A DNA stretch of 64,000 nucleotides, taken from contig NZ_JAKSYI010000132.1 of NCBI RefSeq assembly GCF_022829285.1, positions 186,001 through 250,000 on the forward strand, written 5' to 3'. The notes under the pieces are model-generated. The model made no database searches. It had not been told where the DNA came from and worked only from the letters and a program-made list of their open reading frames with translations. This DNA is from Methylobacterium sp. J-078. Lineage in GTDB: Bacteria; Pseudomonadota; Alphaproteobacteria; Rhizobiales; Beijerinckiaceae. Below, in pieces: positions 9,758 to 17,973 of this stretch. Each line of letters begins with the position of its first letter. The first letter of the stretch is position 1. Both the position numbers and the translations under genes were made by a program.

Positions 9758-10624
9758 TCAGCGTAAGGGCCGGCCGAGCGCCTTGGCGAGGAGGCGCTGC
9801 GGGCTGCGCTCGGGGCGGGCCTGGTCGGCCACCGGGAGGTAGGCGGTCTGTTCCAGCATGTAGCGGCCGCCCATGGCGCCGTGCATGACGAGGTCCGAGA
9901 AGGTCACCCAGGTCTGGCCGGGGGCGAAGAGCACGTCGGCCTGGGGCGCCGTCTCCTGGTAAATCATGTCCTGCTTCAGGGCGTCGTGCAGGTGCAGCAT
10001 CAGGTGGTCGTATTCCGAGCGCCGGGCCTTGGTGATCTTGAGGGCAGCCAGAATCCGCGCCGAGAGCGGCGAATAGCCGGGCAGGCGCGGCAGGAACTTC
10101 TCCGCCATCGTGGAAAAGTCCTCGCCGACCCGCCAGTGACGCGGCTGTCCGTCCGGGTTGATGTTGCGGAAGATGCGCAGGATGCGCTTCTCGCCGATCG
10201 GGTTCGACGGGAACGCGTCCACGTGCAGGCGGGTATCGTCGCGCCGCCAGCTCATCTTGCGCCGATCGACGTCGAAGGGCCGGTAGGAGGTGCCGGCGAA
10301 GGTGACCTTGCCGGCGTAGGCTGGCAGGTGATCGGCGACCAGCGCCTCGGCGAAGCCCCGGTAGCGGATCAGCACCTGGCGCAGGGCCTCCTGCTCCTCC
10401 GGCGTGCCCGCCGCCCCCCGCAGGGTGGATGCGGCGCCCCGGATGTTGACGTTCTTGGCCTTGCCGTCCGCGAAGGGCCGCTCGACGAAGCGCTGCTCGA
10501 AGGCGCTCAAGGGGAAGTCGAGGTCCGGGAACATCAGGACCGCACCGTCCTCCAGGGCGTCCACCAGGGCGGGCGTGCCGGGCGCCGGACCTGTGCGCGG
10601 GACGGAAACGATCGGGCTGATCAT
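9758..10624 (-). CDS. kdoO: Kdo-hydroxylase-like Fe(II)/2-oxoglutarate dioxygenase
   Basis: A 288-residue protein matching the Kdo hydroxylase family, which hydroxylates the 3-deoxy-D-manno-octulosonic acid of lipopolysaccharide. The iron-binding triad can be proposed as His134 and Asp136 (in RLHVDAFPSNP) with His248 (in DLVMHGAMGG). The segment GEKRILRIFRNINPDGQPRHW is typical of the family. The ATG at 10624 is the first good start before conserved sequence. No transmembrane segment is seen, so it should act at the cytoplasmic side. Substrate is inferred from family only. Confidence 0.78.
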   Translation of the reverse strand: MISPIVSVPRTGPAPGTPALVDALEDGAVLMFPDLDFPLSAFEQRFVERPFADGKAKNVNIRGAASTLRGAAGTPEEQEALRQVLIRYRGFAEALVADHLPAYAGKVTFAGTSYRPFDVDRRKMSWRRDDTRLHVDAFPSNPIGEKRILRIFRNINPDGQPRHWRVGEDFSTMAEKFLPRLPGYSPLSARILAALKITKARRSEYDHLMLHLHDALKQDMIYQETAPQADVLFAPGQTWVTFSDLVMHGAMGGRYMLEQTAYLPVADQARPERSPQRLLAKALGRPLR

Positions 10625-10917
10625 CGGGCGGGGCTCCTCGCAAAAACCGCGGCGGGACCGGCGGTTTAGCCGAAGCGCGCGCCGGTGGCCAACCGCCCGT
10701 CGCGGGGTCGTCCGCCCTCCGTGCGGAGATCGCGTCCAGTCTTCGTCGCGAACAGGCGCGCGAATACCGGTGGATGACGGCATTCGCCGGTTGTCACGCC
10801 CCGCGCCCCGGCTCAACCCTGATGAACGATGCGCAACCCGGGCGGTTCGGTGGCGTTGATGAAACAGTCGCGGGTCCGGACTTTTACGGGACTACCGTGG
10901 CGACGAGGATTCCGAGG

Positions 10918-11376
10918 ATGGCGACGCTGAAGGAATTCGAGGACTCCCTGCGCGAGCACGGCATGCACATGGCGCTCGCCCTGCTGGAGCGCCTGCGCGC
11001 GCGCGACCGGGCGACCCGCACGATCAAGCCAGCCCGCCGCCTCACCGGCCAGAAGATGACGCCGGATCTGGCCCGCGCCATCCTGGACCTGCACGCCGCC
11101 ACCGGCATGACGCAGCAGGAGATCGCCTTCAAGGTCGGGGTGAACCAGGGTCGGGTCAACGAGGTGATCAAGCACGGCAAGTGGCTCGACGACGATCCCC
11201 ATGCTCCCGAGGCGGTGGCCCGCGACCGGGCCAAGGCCCGGATGCGCTCGGACCCGGTGGCAAAGCGCCCGCCGGCCCCACGCCGTGCGTCGAAATCCGC
11301 GAAGTCGGCCGTCAAGCGGACGAATGCGGCCCGGCCGCCCAGTCCGCAGGGGCAACTGATCTTCGGAGATCTGTAG
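10918..11376 (+). CDS. Predicted HTH DNA-binding protein
   Basis: A 152-residue basic protein. Residues around MTQQEIAFKVGVNQGRVNEV form a helix-turn-helix of the Cro/C1 or sigma-region-4 kind, with a Gly in the turn. The C-terminus is a Lys/Arg/Ala-rich tail. The start at ATG 10918 has a GAGGATTCCGAGG-like site just before it. It stands alone, divergent from the Kdo-hydroxylase operon across 293 bp in which I see no other gene. Target and role are unknown. Confidence 0.72.
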   Translation: MATLKEFEDSLREHGMHMALALLERLRARDRATRTIKPARRLTGQKMTPDLARAILDLHAATGMTQQEIAFKVGVNQGRVNEVIKHGKWLDDDPHAPEAVARDRAKARMRSDPVAKRPPAPRRASKSAKSAVKRTNAARPPSPQGQLIFGDL

Positions 11377-11469
11377 GTTCACCGGGGTCGGCGGGGCCCC
11401 GGGGATCGCCCGGACCCCGGCCCGCGTTGTCGGCGCAGGCCGCCCTCAGGCTGCCGGAGTGACCGTGCC

Positions 11470-11763
11470 ATGCGCCCGCCCCTTCTCGCCCTCGCTCTCG
11501 CGATCCAGGCCGGCCCCGCGCTGGCCCAACGCCCCGCCACGCCGGAGATGTCGTGCGGACAGGCCAAAGCGCTCGTTGACCGCAGCGGTGGTCTCGTGCT
11601 CGGCACCGGCGGCCAGACCTATGACCGCTTCGTGCGCGACCGCAGCTTCTGCGAGGTCACCGAGATCACGGTCCCGGCCTTCGTCCCGGCCCGCGACACG
11701 CCGCGCTGCTTCGTCGGCTATCGCTGCAAGGAGCCGAGCCGCAACTGGCTCGACGATTTCTGA
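11470..11763 (+). CDS. Small secreted Cys-containing hypothetical protein
   Basis: A 97-residue protein with a clear Sec signal (MRPPLLALALAIQAGPALA, cleavage before Gln20). The mature part has four Cys (in MSCGQ, SFCEV, PRCFV and YRCKE), probably two disulphides in the periplasm. I do not recognise a domain. It ends just before a bidirectional hairpin and is convergent with hsp20. Confidence 0.75.
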   Translation: MRPPLLALALAIQAGPALAQRPATPEMSCGQAKALVDRSGGLVLGTGGQTYDRFVRDRSFCEVTEITVPAFVPARDTPRCFVGYRCKEPSRNWLDDF

Positions 11764-11774
11764 ACACGCGAAAA

Positions 11775-11798
11775 CGCCCCGGTCGGTCGACCGGGGCG
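11775..11798. terminator. Intrinsic terminator between convergent genes
   Basis: Near-perfect inverted repeat (CGCCCCGGTCG / CGACCGGGGCG) between the secreted-protein stop (11763) and the hsp20 stop (11847). On the leftward strand it is followed by TTTT, so it most likely terminates hsp20; it may also serve the rightward gene. Confidence 0.82.
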
Positions 11799-11846
11799 CT
11801 CGTAAGCGTCACGCTATCGGGTTACGGCGTGAAATGTTGCACGGCG

Positions 11847-12320
11847 TCACGCAGCCTGCTGAACCGAGCCCTCGATCACCGGGGCGGCGGTGGCGCGGCC
11901 CGAGGCGATCTGAATCTGGCGCGGCTTCTTCGCCTCCGGAATCTCGCGGACGAGATCGATGTGCAGGAGGCCGTTCTCGAGGGTGGCACCCGTCACCTGG
12001 ACGTAGTCGGCGAGCTGGAACCGACGCTCGAAGGCGCGGGCCGCGATGCCCTGGTGCAGGAATTCCGCCGGCTTGTCGGCGTCGGACTTGCGCTCGCCCT
12101 TCAGCGTCAGCGCATTCTCCTTGACCTCGATCGCAAGATCGGAGTCCGTGAAGCCGGCCACCGCCACCGTGATCCGGTAGGCGTTCTCGCCGGTGCGCTC
12201 GATGTTGTAGGGCGGGTAGGTCGGGGCCGCGTCGGCGCTCACGAACTGGTCGAGGGCCGAAAACAGGCGGTCGAAGCCGACGGTGGAGCGATACAGGGGA
12301 GCAAGGTCGAACTGACGCAT
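11847..12320 (-). CDS. Small heat-shock protein Hsp20
   Basis: A 157-residue IbpA-like holdase chaperone that binds unfolding proteins during heat stress. It has an alpha-crystallin domain from about residue 33 (YNIERTGENAYRITVAVAGF) to the ARAFERRFQLADYV region, then the G-x-L motif in ATLENGLLHIDLVREIPE, and a variable tail. ATG 12320 lies 4-5 nt after GTG 12323, an alternative start. The leader upstream looks like an RNA thermometer behind an RpoH-type promoter, which fits heat induction. Confidence 0.95.
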   Translation of the reverse strand: MRQFDLAPLYRSTVGFDRLFSALDQFVSADAAPTYPPYNIERTGENAYRITVAVAGFTDSDLAIEVKENALTLKGERKSDADKPAEFLHQGIAARAFERRFQLADYVQVTGATLENGLLHIDLVREIPEAKKPRQIQIASGRATAAPVIEGSVQQAA

Positions 12321-12402
12321 CACACATTCTCCATAAGAAGCAACATGCTGGTTTCGGGTCCGCCCGGGGGCCGGACCAGTCGCACCGCCGTATTGGCCGG
12401 TG
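12321..12402 (-). promoter_or_regulatory. Putative ROSE-type RNA thermometer in hsp20 leader
   Basis: Reading leftward, the 5' leader holds three successive hairpins. They are CACCG/CGGTG (12402-12383), GTCCG/CGGAC (12376-12358), and a start-proximal one in which TTGCTTCTT (near 12342-12334) pairs with the ribosome site GGAGAA. The TTGCT opposite the Shine-Dalgarno sequence matches the U(U/C)GCU signature of ROSE elements, known for hsp20 genes in rhizobia. Melting at heat-shock temperature would expose the ribosome site. Structure is read by eye, not folded by software. Confidence 0.68.
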
Positions 12403-12409
12403 CTCCCGT

Positions 12410-12439
12410 GATATCGGCGTACCCTTTGGGCCTCGCAAG
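12410..12439 (-). promoter_or_regulatory. RpoH-like heat-shock promoter
   Basis: On the leftward strand a -35-like CTTGCG (12439-12434) is followed after 17 bp by CGATAT (from 12416). This resembles the alphaproteobacterial RpoH pattern CTTGAA-N17-CYTATNT. Transcription would start near 12403-12408, at the base of the first leader hairpin. Confidence 0.55.
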
Positions 12440-12499
12440 AGCCTGGACGCGCCGCGAGGCCAAAATTTTCGGTTTCCTACTCTGTGCGAGACTTCCCCG

Positions 12500-13480
12500 A
12501 TGCTGACCCTGCGCTCGACGCCCGACAATCCCGTGCCCCCCGGCGGCGCCCTGAAGGCGGTGCGCACCGACGACGGGATCGAGCTGCGGGCTGCCCATTG
12601 GCGCCCGACCACGCGGCTCGTGAAGGGCACCGTCTGCCTGCTCCAGGGCCGGGCCGAGTTCATCGAGAAGTACTACGAGACGATCGCCGACCTGCGGGCG
12701 CGCGGCTTTGCCGTGGTGGCCTTCGACTGGCGCGGCCAGGGCGAGTCGCAGCGCCAGGTCGACGATCCGCACCGCGGCCACGTCGCCCATTTCGACGATT
12801 ACCGGCGGGACCTGAAGGCGATCGAGGAGGCGATCCTGCGCCCCCTGATGCCGCATCCGCATCTCTGCCTCGCCCATTCCATGGGCGGCGCCGTGGCGCT
12901 CACCGGGGGCCTCGACGGCTGGCTCCCCTTCCGCCGCATCGTCACCGTGGCGCCGATGCTGTCGATCCGGATGGTGCGCTGGCCCGCCGGCGCGGCGCTC
13001 CTCGCCGGCATCCTGCACGCGATCGGCTGGGGGCGGCGCTACATCCCCCTCGGCTCCGCCGTCTCGATCGCCACGAAGCCCTATCCGAACAACCGCCTCT
13101 GCCGGGATCCGGAGCGCTACGCCCGCAACGCGGCCGCCGCCCGGGACGTCGGGGCCGGGGCCGTCGGCGATCCCAGCATCGCCTGGCTCGCGGGCGCCTT
13201 CCGGGCGATGCGGCGCCTCGCAGATCCGCGCGTGCCGGGGCGGATCATGGTGCCGACCCTGATCGTGGCGGCGGGGGCCGACCCCGTCTGCGGCACCCGC
13301 ACCACCGAGCGCTTCGCCCGCGGCCTTCGGGCGGGGCACATCCTCGTGCTGCCGGACGCGCGCCACGAGATCCTGTCCGAACGGGACGCGATCCGGCAGG
13401 ATTTCTGGGCGGCCTTCGATGCCTTCATGCCGGGCTCGGACGCGGCGGAGCCGGCCGAGCGCGCGCGCCTGGAGGCCTGA
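12500..13480 (+). CDS. Alpha/beta hydrolase, lysophospholipase/monoacylglycerol lipase-like
   Basis: A 326-residue serine hydrolase of the PldB/hydrolase-4 type. The nucleophile elbow is AHSMGG (Ser127). A WRGQGES segment near residue 78 precedes it; the acid is probably Asp in AAGADPVCG, and the His lies in PDARHEIL. The family cleaves lysophospholipids or monoacylglycerols. No signal peptide is obvious. It is divergent from hsp20 and convergent with hisN. Confidence 0.88.
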   Translation: MLTLRSTPDNPVPPGGALKAVRTDDGIELRAAHWRPTTRLVKGTVCLLQGRAEFIEKYYETIADLRARGFAVVAFDWRGQGESQRQVDDPHRGHVAHFDDYRRDLKAIEEAILRPLMPHPHLCLAHSMGGAVALTGGLDGWLPFRRIVTVAPMLSIRMVRWPAGAALLAGILHAIGWGRRYIPLGSAVSIATKPYPNNRLCRDPERYARNAAAARDVGAGAVGDPSIAWLAGAFRAMRRLADPRVPGRIMVPTLIVAAGADPVCGTRTTERFARGLRAGHILVLPDARHEILSERDAIRQDFWAAFDAFMPGSDAAEPAERARLEA

Positions 13481-13483
13481 ACC

Positions 13484-14272
13484 TCACGGGTTCAGGTGTC
13501 GCAGGGCCGCTTCGTGCAGGCGCCGGTCCCCGGCGGCGACGATGCGCCCGCCCCCGGTCGCCGGCCCGCCGTCCCAGGTCGTCACGATGCCGCCGGCCCC
13601 CTCGATGATCGGGATCAATGCGACGATGTCGTAGGGCTTGAGGCCGGCCTCCACCACCAGGTCGATTTGTCCGGCCGCCAGCATGCAGTAGGCGTAGCAG
13701 TCGGTGCCGTAGCGGGAGAGGCGCACCGCGCCCTCCAGGGCGAGGTAGCGCTCCCGCTCCGCGCCCTCGGCGAAGAGGCGCGGATCGGTGGTGGCGAGGA
13801 TCGCCTGGTCGAGGGCGGTGCCGCGCCGGGTCAGGAGCCTGCGCTCGCCGCGGGGTGAGCGCAGGCGGGCCTGCGCACCATCGCCGGAGAACAGCTCGCC
13901 GAGATACGGCTGGTGCATCAGACCGCGCACCGCGGCGCCGTGATGGGTCAGGCCGATCAGCGTGCCCCAGGTCGGCAGGCCGGCGACGAAGGCCCGAGTC
14001 CCGTCGATCGGGTCGAGCACCCAGACGCATTCGGCATCGAGGTTCTCCGAGCCGAACTCCTCGCCCAGGATGCCATGGGTCGGCAGATGGCGCCGGATCA
14101 TGCCGCGCATCGCCACCTCGGCGGCCCGGTCGGCCTCCGTCACGGGGTCGAAGGCCGCTCCGCCGCGGGCCTTGTCGTCCATGCCGAACGCGGCCCGGAA
14201 GAAAGGCAGGATCGCCTGCCCCGAGGCGGTGGCGAGATCGTCCATGAACCGCGCGAGATCGACGACGCTCAT
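13484..14272 (-). CDS. hisN: Inositol monophosphatase family, probable histidinol-phosphatase
   Basis: A 262-residue Mg-dependent phosphatase. The metal motifs GEEFGSE, WVLDPIDGTRAFVAG and the late WDGGPATGGGRI are in order. The IDGTRAF/PTWGTLIG pattern resembles the HisN branch, which dephosphorylates histidinol-phosphate in many alphaproteobacteria. It could instead act on inositol phosphate or 3'-phosphoadenosine phosphate. There are no histidine genes around it to help. It ends 3 bp from the converging hydrolase. Confidence 0.83.
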   Translation of the reverse strand: MSVVDLARFMDDLATASGQAILPFFRAAFGMDDKARGGAAFDPVTEADRAAEVAMRGMIRRHLPTHGILGEEFGSENLDAECVWVLDPIDGTRAFVAGLPTWGTLIGLTHHGAAVRGLMHQPYLGELFSGDGAQARLRSPRGERRLLTRRGTALDQAILATTDPRLFAEGAERERYLALEGAVRLSRYGTDCYAYCMLAAGQIDLVVEAGLKPYDIVALIPIIEGAGGIVTTWDGGPATGGGRIVAAGDRRLHEAALRHLNP

Positions 14273-14373
14273 CGAGCCTTCCCCTTACCGAGACGCGGGT
14301 AAGCGAAGCGGACGGACGGGCCGCCGGTCAAGCCCCAAACGGTCCTGTGGGCGGTGTCAGGCCGGCATGGGCG

Positions 14374-16326
14374 TCAGGCCGGCAGGGGCTGCACGCGAGC
14401 GAACTCGCCCCCGGGCTGGGCGGGCATTGCGTCCGGGGCACGCTTGCCCTGCGCGGTCGCCACCACGGCCTCCACGGCCGCGCGCAGGGACGAGACGTGG
14501 ATGTCGGCATCGACCGCCCGGTGCCGGGTCGCCTCGTCGAGGTCCGCATCGTCCGCCTGCCACAGGCCGAGGACGAAGCAGGTGCCCGGCAGCTTGCGGC
14601 GCAGGCGCTCGGCCAGCCGGCGCAGATGCGTGGGTTCGCCGTTGATCGCCATCGACACGATGCAGACGAGCTTGGCCGGGCCGGGGTCGAAATCCCCGAT
14701 CCGCGCCCGGGCCACGTCGGCGAAGGGGACCACCCGGGCCCCGATCCCGCGCTTGGCCAGGAGTTGGGCCAGGATCGCGCAGGCGGATTCGTCGACGAAG
14801 CTGCGCCCGGCCACGCACAGCACCGTGCCGGTGGTCCGCCACGCCTCAGGCACCGGCTCGGGACGCGGCGCGTCGGGATCGGCCTTCGCCTCCGTGTCGC
14901 TGCGCAGGTCGTCGCGGTCGGCCAGTTCGTCGATGAGGCCGCCGACGCTGGCGCGGATGTCGCTCTTCTGCTCCGTGGTGAGCACGCCCCGGGCGGCATC
15001 CCGAGCGGCGAGTTCGAGGCCCTTCACCACGACTTCGTCGTAATAGGCGGTGAGCGAGCAGGTTTTGAGGATCAGGTCGGCATGCTCCTGCGCCTCCTCC
15101 GGGTCGTCGGCGAGAATGCGCTGGTAGAAGTTCTCCACCGGGGTCAGGGCCGGGCGGTCGCCGAACAGCACGTCGAGAAATTCGAGCTTGTCGACGTGGC
15201 GCCCGAGCACCACGAGGCAGACCGTCAGGGGCGTCGAGAGCAGCAGGCCGACGGGTCCCCAGAGCCAGGTCCAGAACAGGGCCGAGACCAGGACCGCGAA
15301 GGGCGACATCCCGGTGGACTGGCCGTAGAGCATCGGCTCGATGAAGTGTCCGACCAGGGGCTCCAGGATCAGGAACAGGATCAGCGTCCCGATCACCATG
15401 GACCAGCCGGGATCGACCGCGGCGGCGAGCGCCAGGGGGAAAAGGGCCGACACGAAGGCGCCGACGTAGGGCACGAAGCGCATCAGCGCCGAGAAGATGC
15501 CCCACAGGACCGGGTTCGGCACGCCGAGGACGTAGAGCCCGATGCCGACCACGAGGCCGAAGGAGGCGTTGAGGCCGAGCTGAACCAGGAAGTACCGGCT
15601 CAGGCGCTTGGCGGCGTCGTCCATCGCCACGGTGGTGCGATGGAGGTCGCTGGAGCCGGCCAGCCGGATCATCCGGTCGCGCAGGTCCTCCCGCTGCATC
15701 AGCAGGAAGAGCAGCACCACGAAGACGATGCCGATGGTGGCCAGCGGATGCAGGATCGGCGAGAGCAGCGTACCCGCCAGGGTCACCGGCCCCGGCGCCC
15801 GTTCCTTGACCTCCACCAAGAGCGCCTTCTCGGGCGGGGCGGGATCGGCCCGGGATTCGGGTTTGGGCTCGGGCTTCGCCTCGTCGTGGCTCTCGTGCAT
15901 CGTCCGGCCGATGCTGGCGACGTAGCCGGCGAGGCGCCCGGCCGGGGTGTCGTTGAGGCCCTCGATCTTGCGCTCGATGGTGCTGCGGTAGCGCGGCACG
16001 TCCTTGGCGATGTCGGCGATCTGCACGCCGATCAGGGTCGCCAGGGTGGCTGCCGTGCCGAGGGCGAGGAGCACCGAGGTCGCCACCGACAGGAACCGGC
16101 CGAAACGCCAGCGCCGAAGCAGGTTGACCAGCGGGCCGAGGACGAAGGAGAGCAGGATCGCGATGGCGATCGGGATCAGGACGTCACGGCCGACATACAG
16201 GCCCACCATGATCAGGGCGGTCATGACGAACGGTGAGGTCAGGGTCTGTGGCGGCGTGGCGGCGGCCGAGACGCGGGTCGGTCGCGGCGGTACGACGGAC
16301 GGCTTCGGGGTTGATCGCAGGGCCAT
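14374..16326 (-). CDS. AI-2E family permease with extra C-terminal domain
   Basis: A 650-residue inner-membrane protein. Residues from about 30 to 400 form the PerM/TqsA-type permease: paired N-terminal helices (FVMTALIMVGLYV, IAIAILLSFVLGPL), a periplasmic linker, then the multi-helix C-terminal half including PNPVLWGIFSALMRFVPYVGAF. Residues about 430-650 add a soluble part with a Rossmann-like, B12-binding-domain-like alternation (TGTVLCVAGRSFVDE onward) without the cobalamin DxHxxG. Start ATG 16326 gives MALRSTPKPS. Transport substrate cannot be told; the family name does not prove AI-2 export. Confidence 0.86.
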   Translation of the reverse strand: MALRSTPKPSVVPPRPTRVSAAATPPQTLTSPFVMTALIMVGLYVGRDVLIPIAIAILLSFVLGPLVNLLRRWRFGRFLSVATSVLLALGTAATLATLIGVQIADIAKDVPRYRSTIERKIEGLNDTPAGRLAGYVASIGRTMHESHDEAKPEPKPESRADPAPPEKALLVEVKERAPGPVTLAGTLLSPILHPLATIGIVFVVLLFLLMQREDLRDRMIRLAGSSDLHRTTVAMDDAAKRLSRYFLVQLGLNASFGLVVGIGLYVLGVPNPVLWGIFSALMRFVPYVGAFVSALFPLALAAAVDPGWSMVIGTLILFLILEPLVGHFIEPMLYGQSTGMSPFAVLVSALFWTWLWGPVGLLLSTPLTVCLVVLGRHVDKLEFLDVLFGDRPALTPVENFYQRILADDPEEAQEHADLILKTCSLTAYYDEVVVKGLELAARDAARGVLTTEQKSDIRASVGGLIDELADRDDLRSDTEAKADPDAPRPEPVPEAWRTTGTVLCVAGRSFVDESACAILAQLLAKRGIGARVVPFADVARARIGDFDPGPAKLVCIVSMAINGEPTHLRRLAERLRRKLPGTCFVLGLWQADDADLDEATRHRAVDADIHVSSLRAAVEAVVATAQGKRAPDAMPAQPGGEFARVQPLPA

Positions 16327-16886
16327 TCCGATTCCGTGTTCCAGACGCGACGCGCGGGTCCGCGCGCTTGCGGGCACCACCGCGATGAGAACGAATCGCT
16401 TGCGAAAAACGATCCCTCGCGACGGCTCATCTCGTCGCGAAACCGTGATTGCGCTGCGTCAGATCTGCTTCGATTGCATGGCTGAACGGGATGGTCGCTC
16501 AGTCGACGACGCCATCACGGTTGTATCGGACCGTGCGTTCCCGTGTCTTTTCTTGTGGGCGCCGTGTTCTCGTCGATCGGGCCTGCGTGGAGAAGGACCG
16601 TTTTGCCGCGCGATACCCGAGCACATCTTTGGCCTCCGGGAATTCTTCTACTGCGCCCAGTTACGTTTGGCGGGAATTCGGGCAATCGAGTTTCCCAAAC
16701 GACAACGGTGTGTTTGTCGATCCCTGTCGAGTGCCAAGCTGTTCCACTGCACAGCATCCACTGACGCGTCCGCGACACGCGAGGAAATTGTAACGAGGCC
16801 GGACTTTAATCGAATGATAAGCTTAATTTCGTAGGCCACAGTAACGGGCGGCGTCAAACGGCGTCCGACGAGAGCGGGAGGTGGTT
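16327..16886. other. 560-bp intergenic region, relatively AT-rich
   Basis: Divergent gap between the AI-2E permease and the MCP-like gene. From about 16530 to 16850 base composition drops well below the surroundings, with stretches such as TAATCGAATGATAAGC. The octamer GGGAATTC occurs twice, near 16638 and 16672. Open frames here have unlike codon use, no ribosome sites and no recognisable product, so I call no gene. It presumably holds both promoters; it may be a scar of lost or acquired DNA. Confidence 0.6.
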
Positions 16887-17966
16887 TTGCACGACATGGC
16901 GATGGACGCTGGCGCCGGTTCCCCCTCGCCCGACGCAACGAGCCTGCGCGGGATCGCCGCCGAGATCGCCGAACTCCAACGCATCTCGTCCGACAAGAGC
17001 CGGCGCATCCAGGCGATCACCGGACAGGTGAAGATGCTTGCGCTCAATGCGCTGATCGAGGCGTCCCGCGCCGGCGAGATGGGCCGTGGCTTCTCGGTGG
17101 TGGCACAGGAGGTGCGGGCGATCGGCGCGGAGGTGGAGACTGTCGCCCGCGCCCTGGAGGTCGAGCTCTCGAACCGCATCGCCAGCCTCCAGATCCGGGT
17201 CCGGAGCTTCGCGGAGGGATCGCAGACCGACCGTTTGATCGATCTCGCCCTCAACGCGGTCGAGCTCATCGACCGGAATCTCTACGAGCGCACCTGCGAC
17301 GTCCGCTGGTGGGCCACTGACGCGGCCCTGGTGGCCTGCGCCGCGGCGCCGACGCGCGAAGCGACGGCCCACGCCACCCAGCGCCTTGGCATCATCCTCG
17401 ATGCCTACACGGTCTATCTCGACCTCTGGCTCTGCGACCTGCAGGGCAACGTCCTTGCCCACGGCCGGCCGGACCGCTATCCCGGCCTCGTCGGGCGCAA
17501 TGTCGCCGATCAGGACTGGTTCCGGCGTGCGGCCGCGCTGCCCGACGGGAACGCCTACGTCGCGGCCGACGTGACGGGCCAGGCCGGCCTCGGCGGTGCG
17601 CAGGTCGCGACCTACTGCGCCAGCGTGCGCGCCGACGGGAACAGCCGGGCCCGGCCGATCGGTGTCCTGGCCATCCACTTCGACTGGGAGGCCCAGGCCC
17701 GCGCCATCGTCGACGGTGTGCGGGTGTCGGGCGAGGACAAGGCGCGCACCCGGGTCCTCCTCGTGGATGCGCGCCACCGGGTGATCGCGGCCTCGGACGG
17801 GCGCGGCGTGCTGGAAGAGACCTTGCCCCTGGCCGTTAACGGTAGGACGAGCGGCGCCGATCTCGATCCCCGGACCGGACGGATCGTCGCCTTCCACCGT
17901 ACGCTGGGCTACGAGACCTATGCGGGGCTCGGCTGGTACGGGGTCATCGTCCAGGCCCCGGGCTGA
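16887..17966 (+). CDS. Soluble MCP-like sensor with C-terminal Cache domain
   Basis: About 359 residues without a membrane segment. The N-terminal part carries the chemoreceptor hairpin tip (MLALNALIEASRAGE then MGRGFSVVAQEVRAIG). The C-terminal part (from about residue 125) is Cache/PAS-like (YTVYLDLWLCDLQGNVLAHG, then DQDWFRRAA and ATYCASVRADG). Canonical receptors have the sensor first, so domain order is inverted. TTG 16887 is 5 nt after a GGGAGG ribosome site; ATG 16896 is the alternative. It may signal to CheA or a chemotaxis-like pathway in the cytoplasm. Confidence 0.83.
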   Translation: MHDMAMDAGAGSPSPDATSLRGIAAEIAELQRISSDKSRRIQAITGQVKMLALNALIEASRAGEMGRGFSVVAQEVRAIGAEVETVARALEVELSNRIASLQIRVRSFAEGSQTDRLIDLALNAVELIDRNLYERTCDVRWWATDAALVACAAAPTREATAHATQRLGIILDAYTVYLDLWLCDLQGNVLAHGRPDRYPGLVGRNVADQDWFRRAAALPDGNAYVAADVTGQAGLGGAQVATYCASVRADGNSRARPIGVLAIHFDWEAQARAIVDGVRVSGEDKARTRVLLVDARHRVIAASDGRGVLEETLPLAVNGRTSGADLDPRTGRIVAFHRTLGYETYAGLGWYGVIVQAPG

Positions 17967-17973
17967 GCGTCCG

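Noticed and set aside
14347..16236. Open frame of over 600 codons opposite the AI-2E permease
   Set aside because: Antisense shadow: rich in Gly, Arg and His, with no ribosome site, and the permease on the other strand has clear helices.
16449..16793. Possible small gene in the AT-rich gap
   Set aside because: No ribosome site, atypical codon use and no protein-like pattern.
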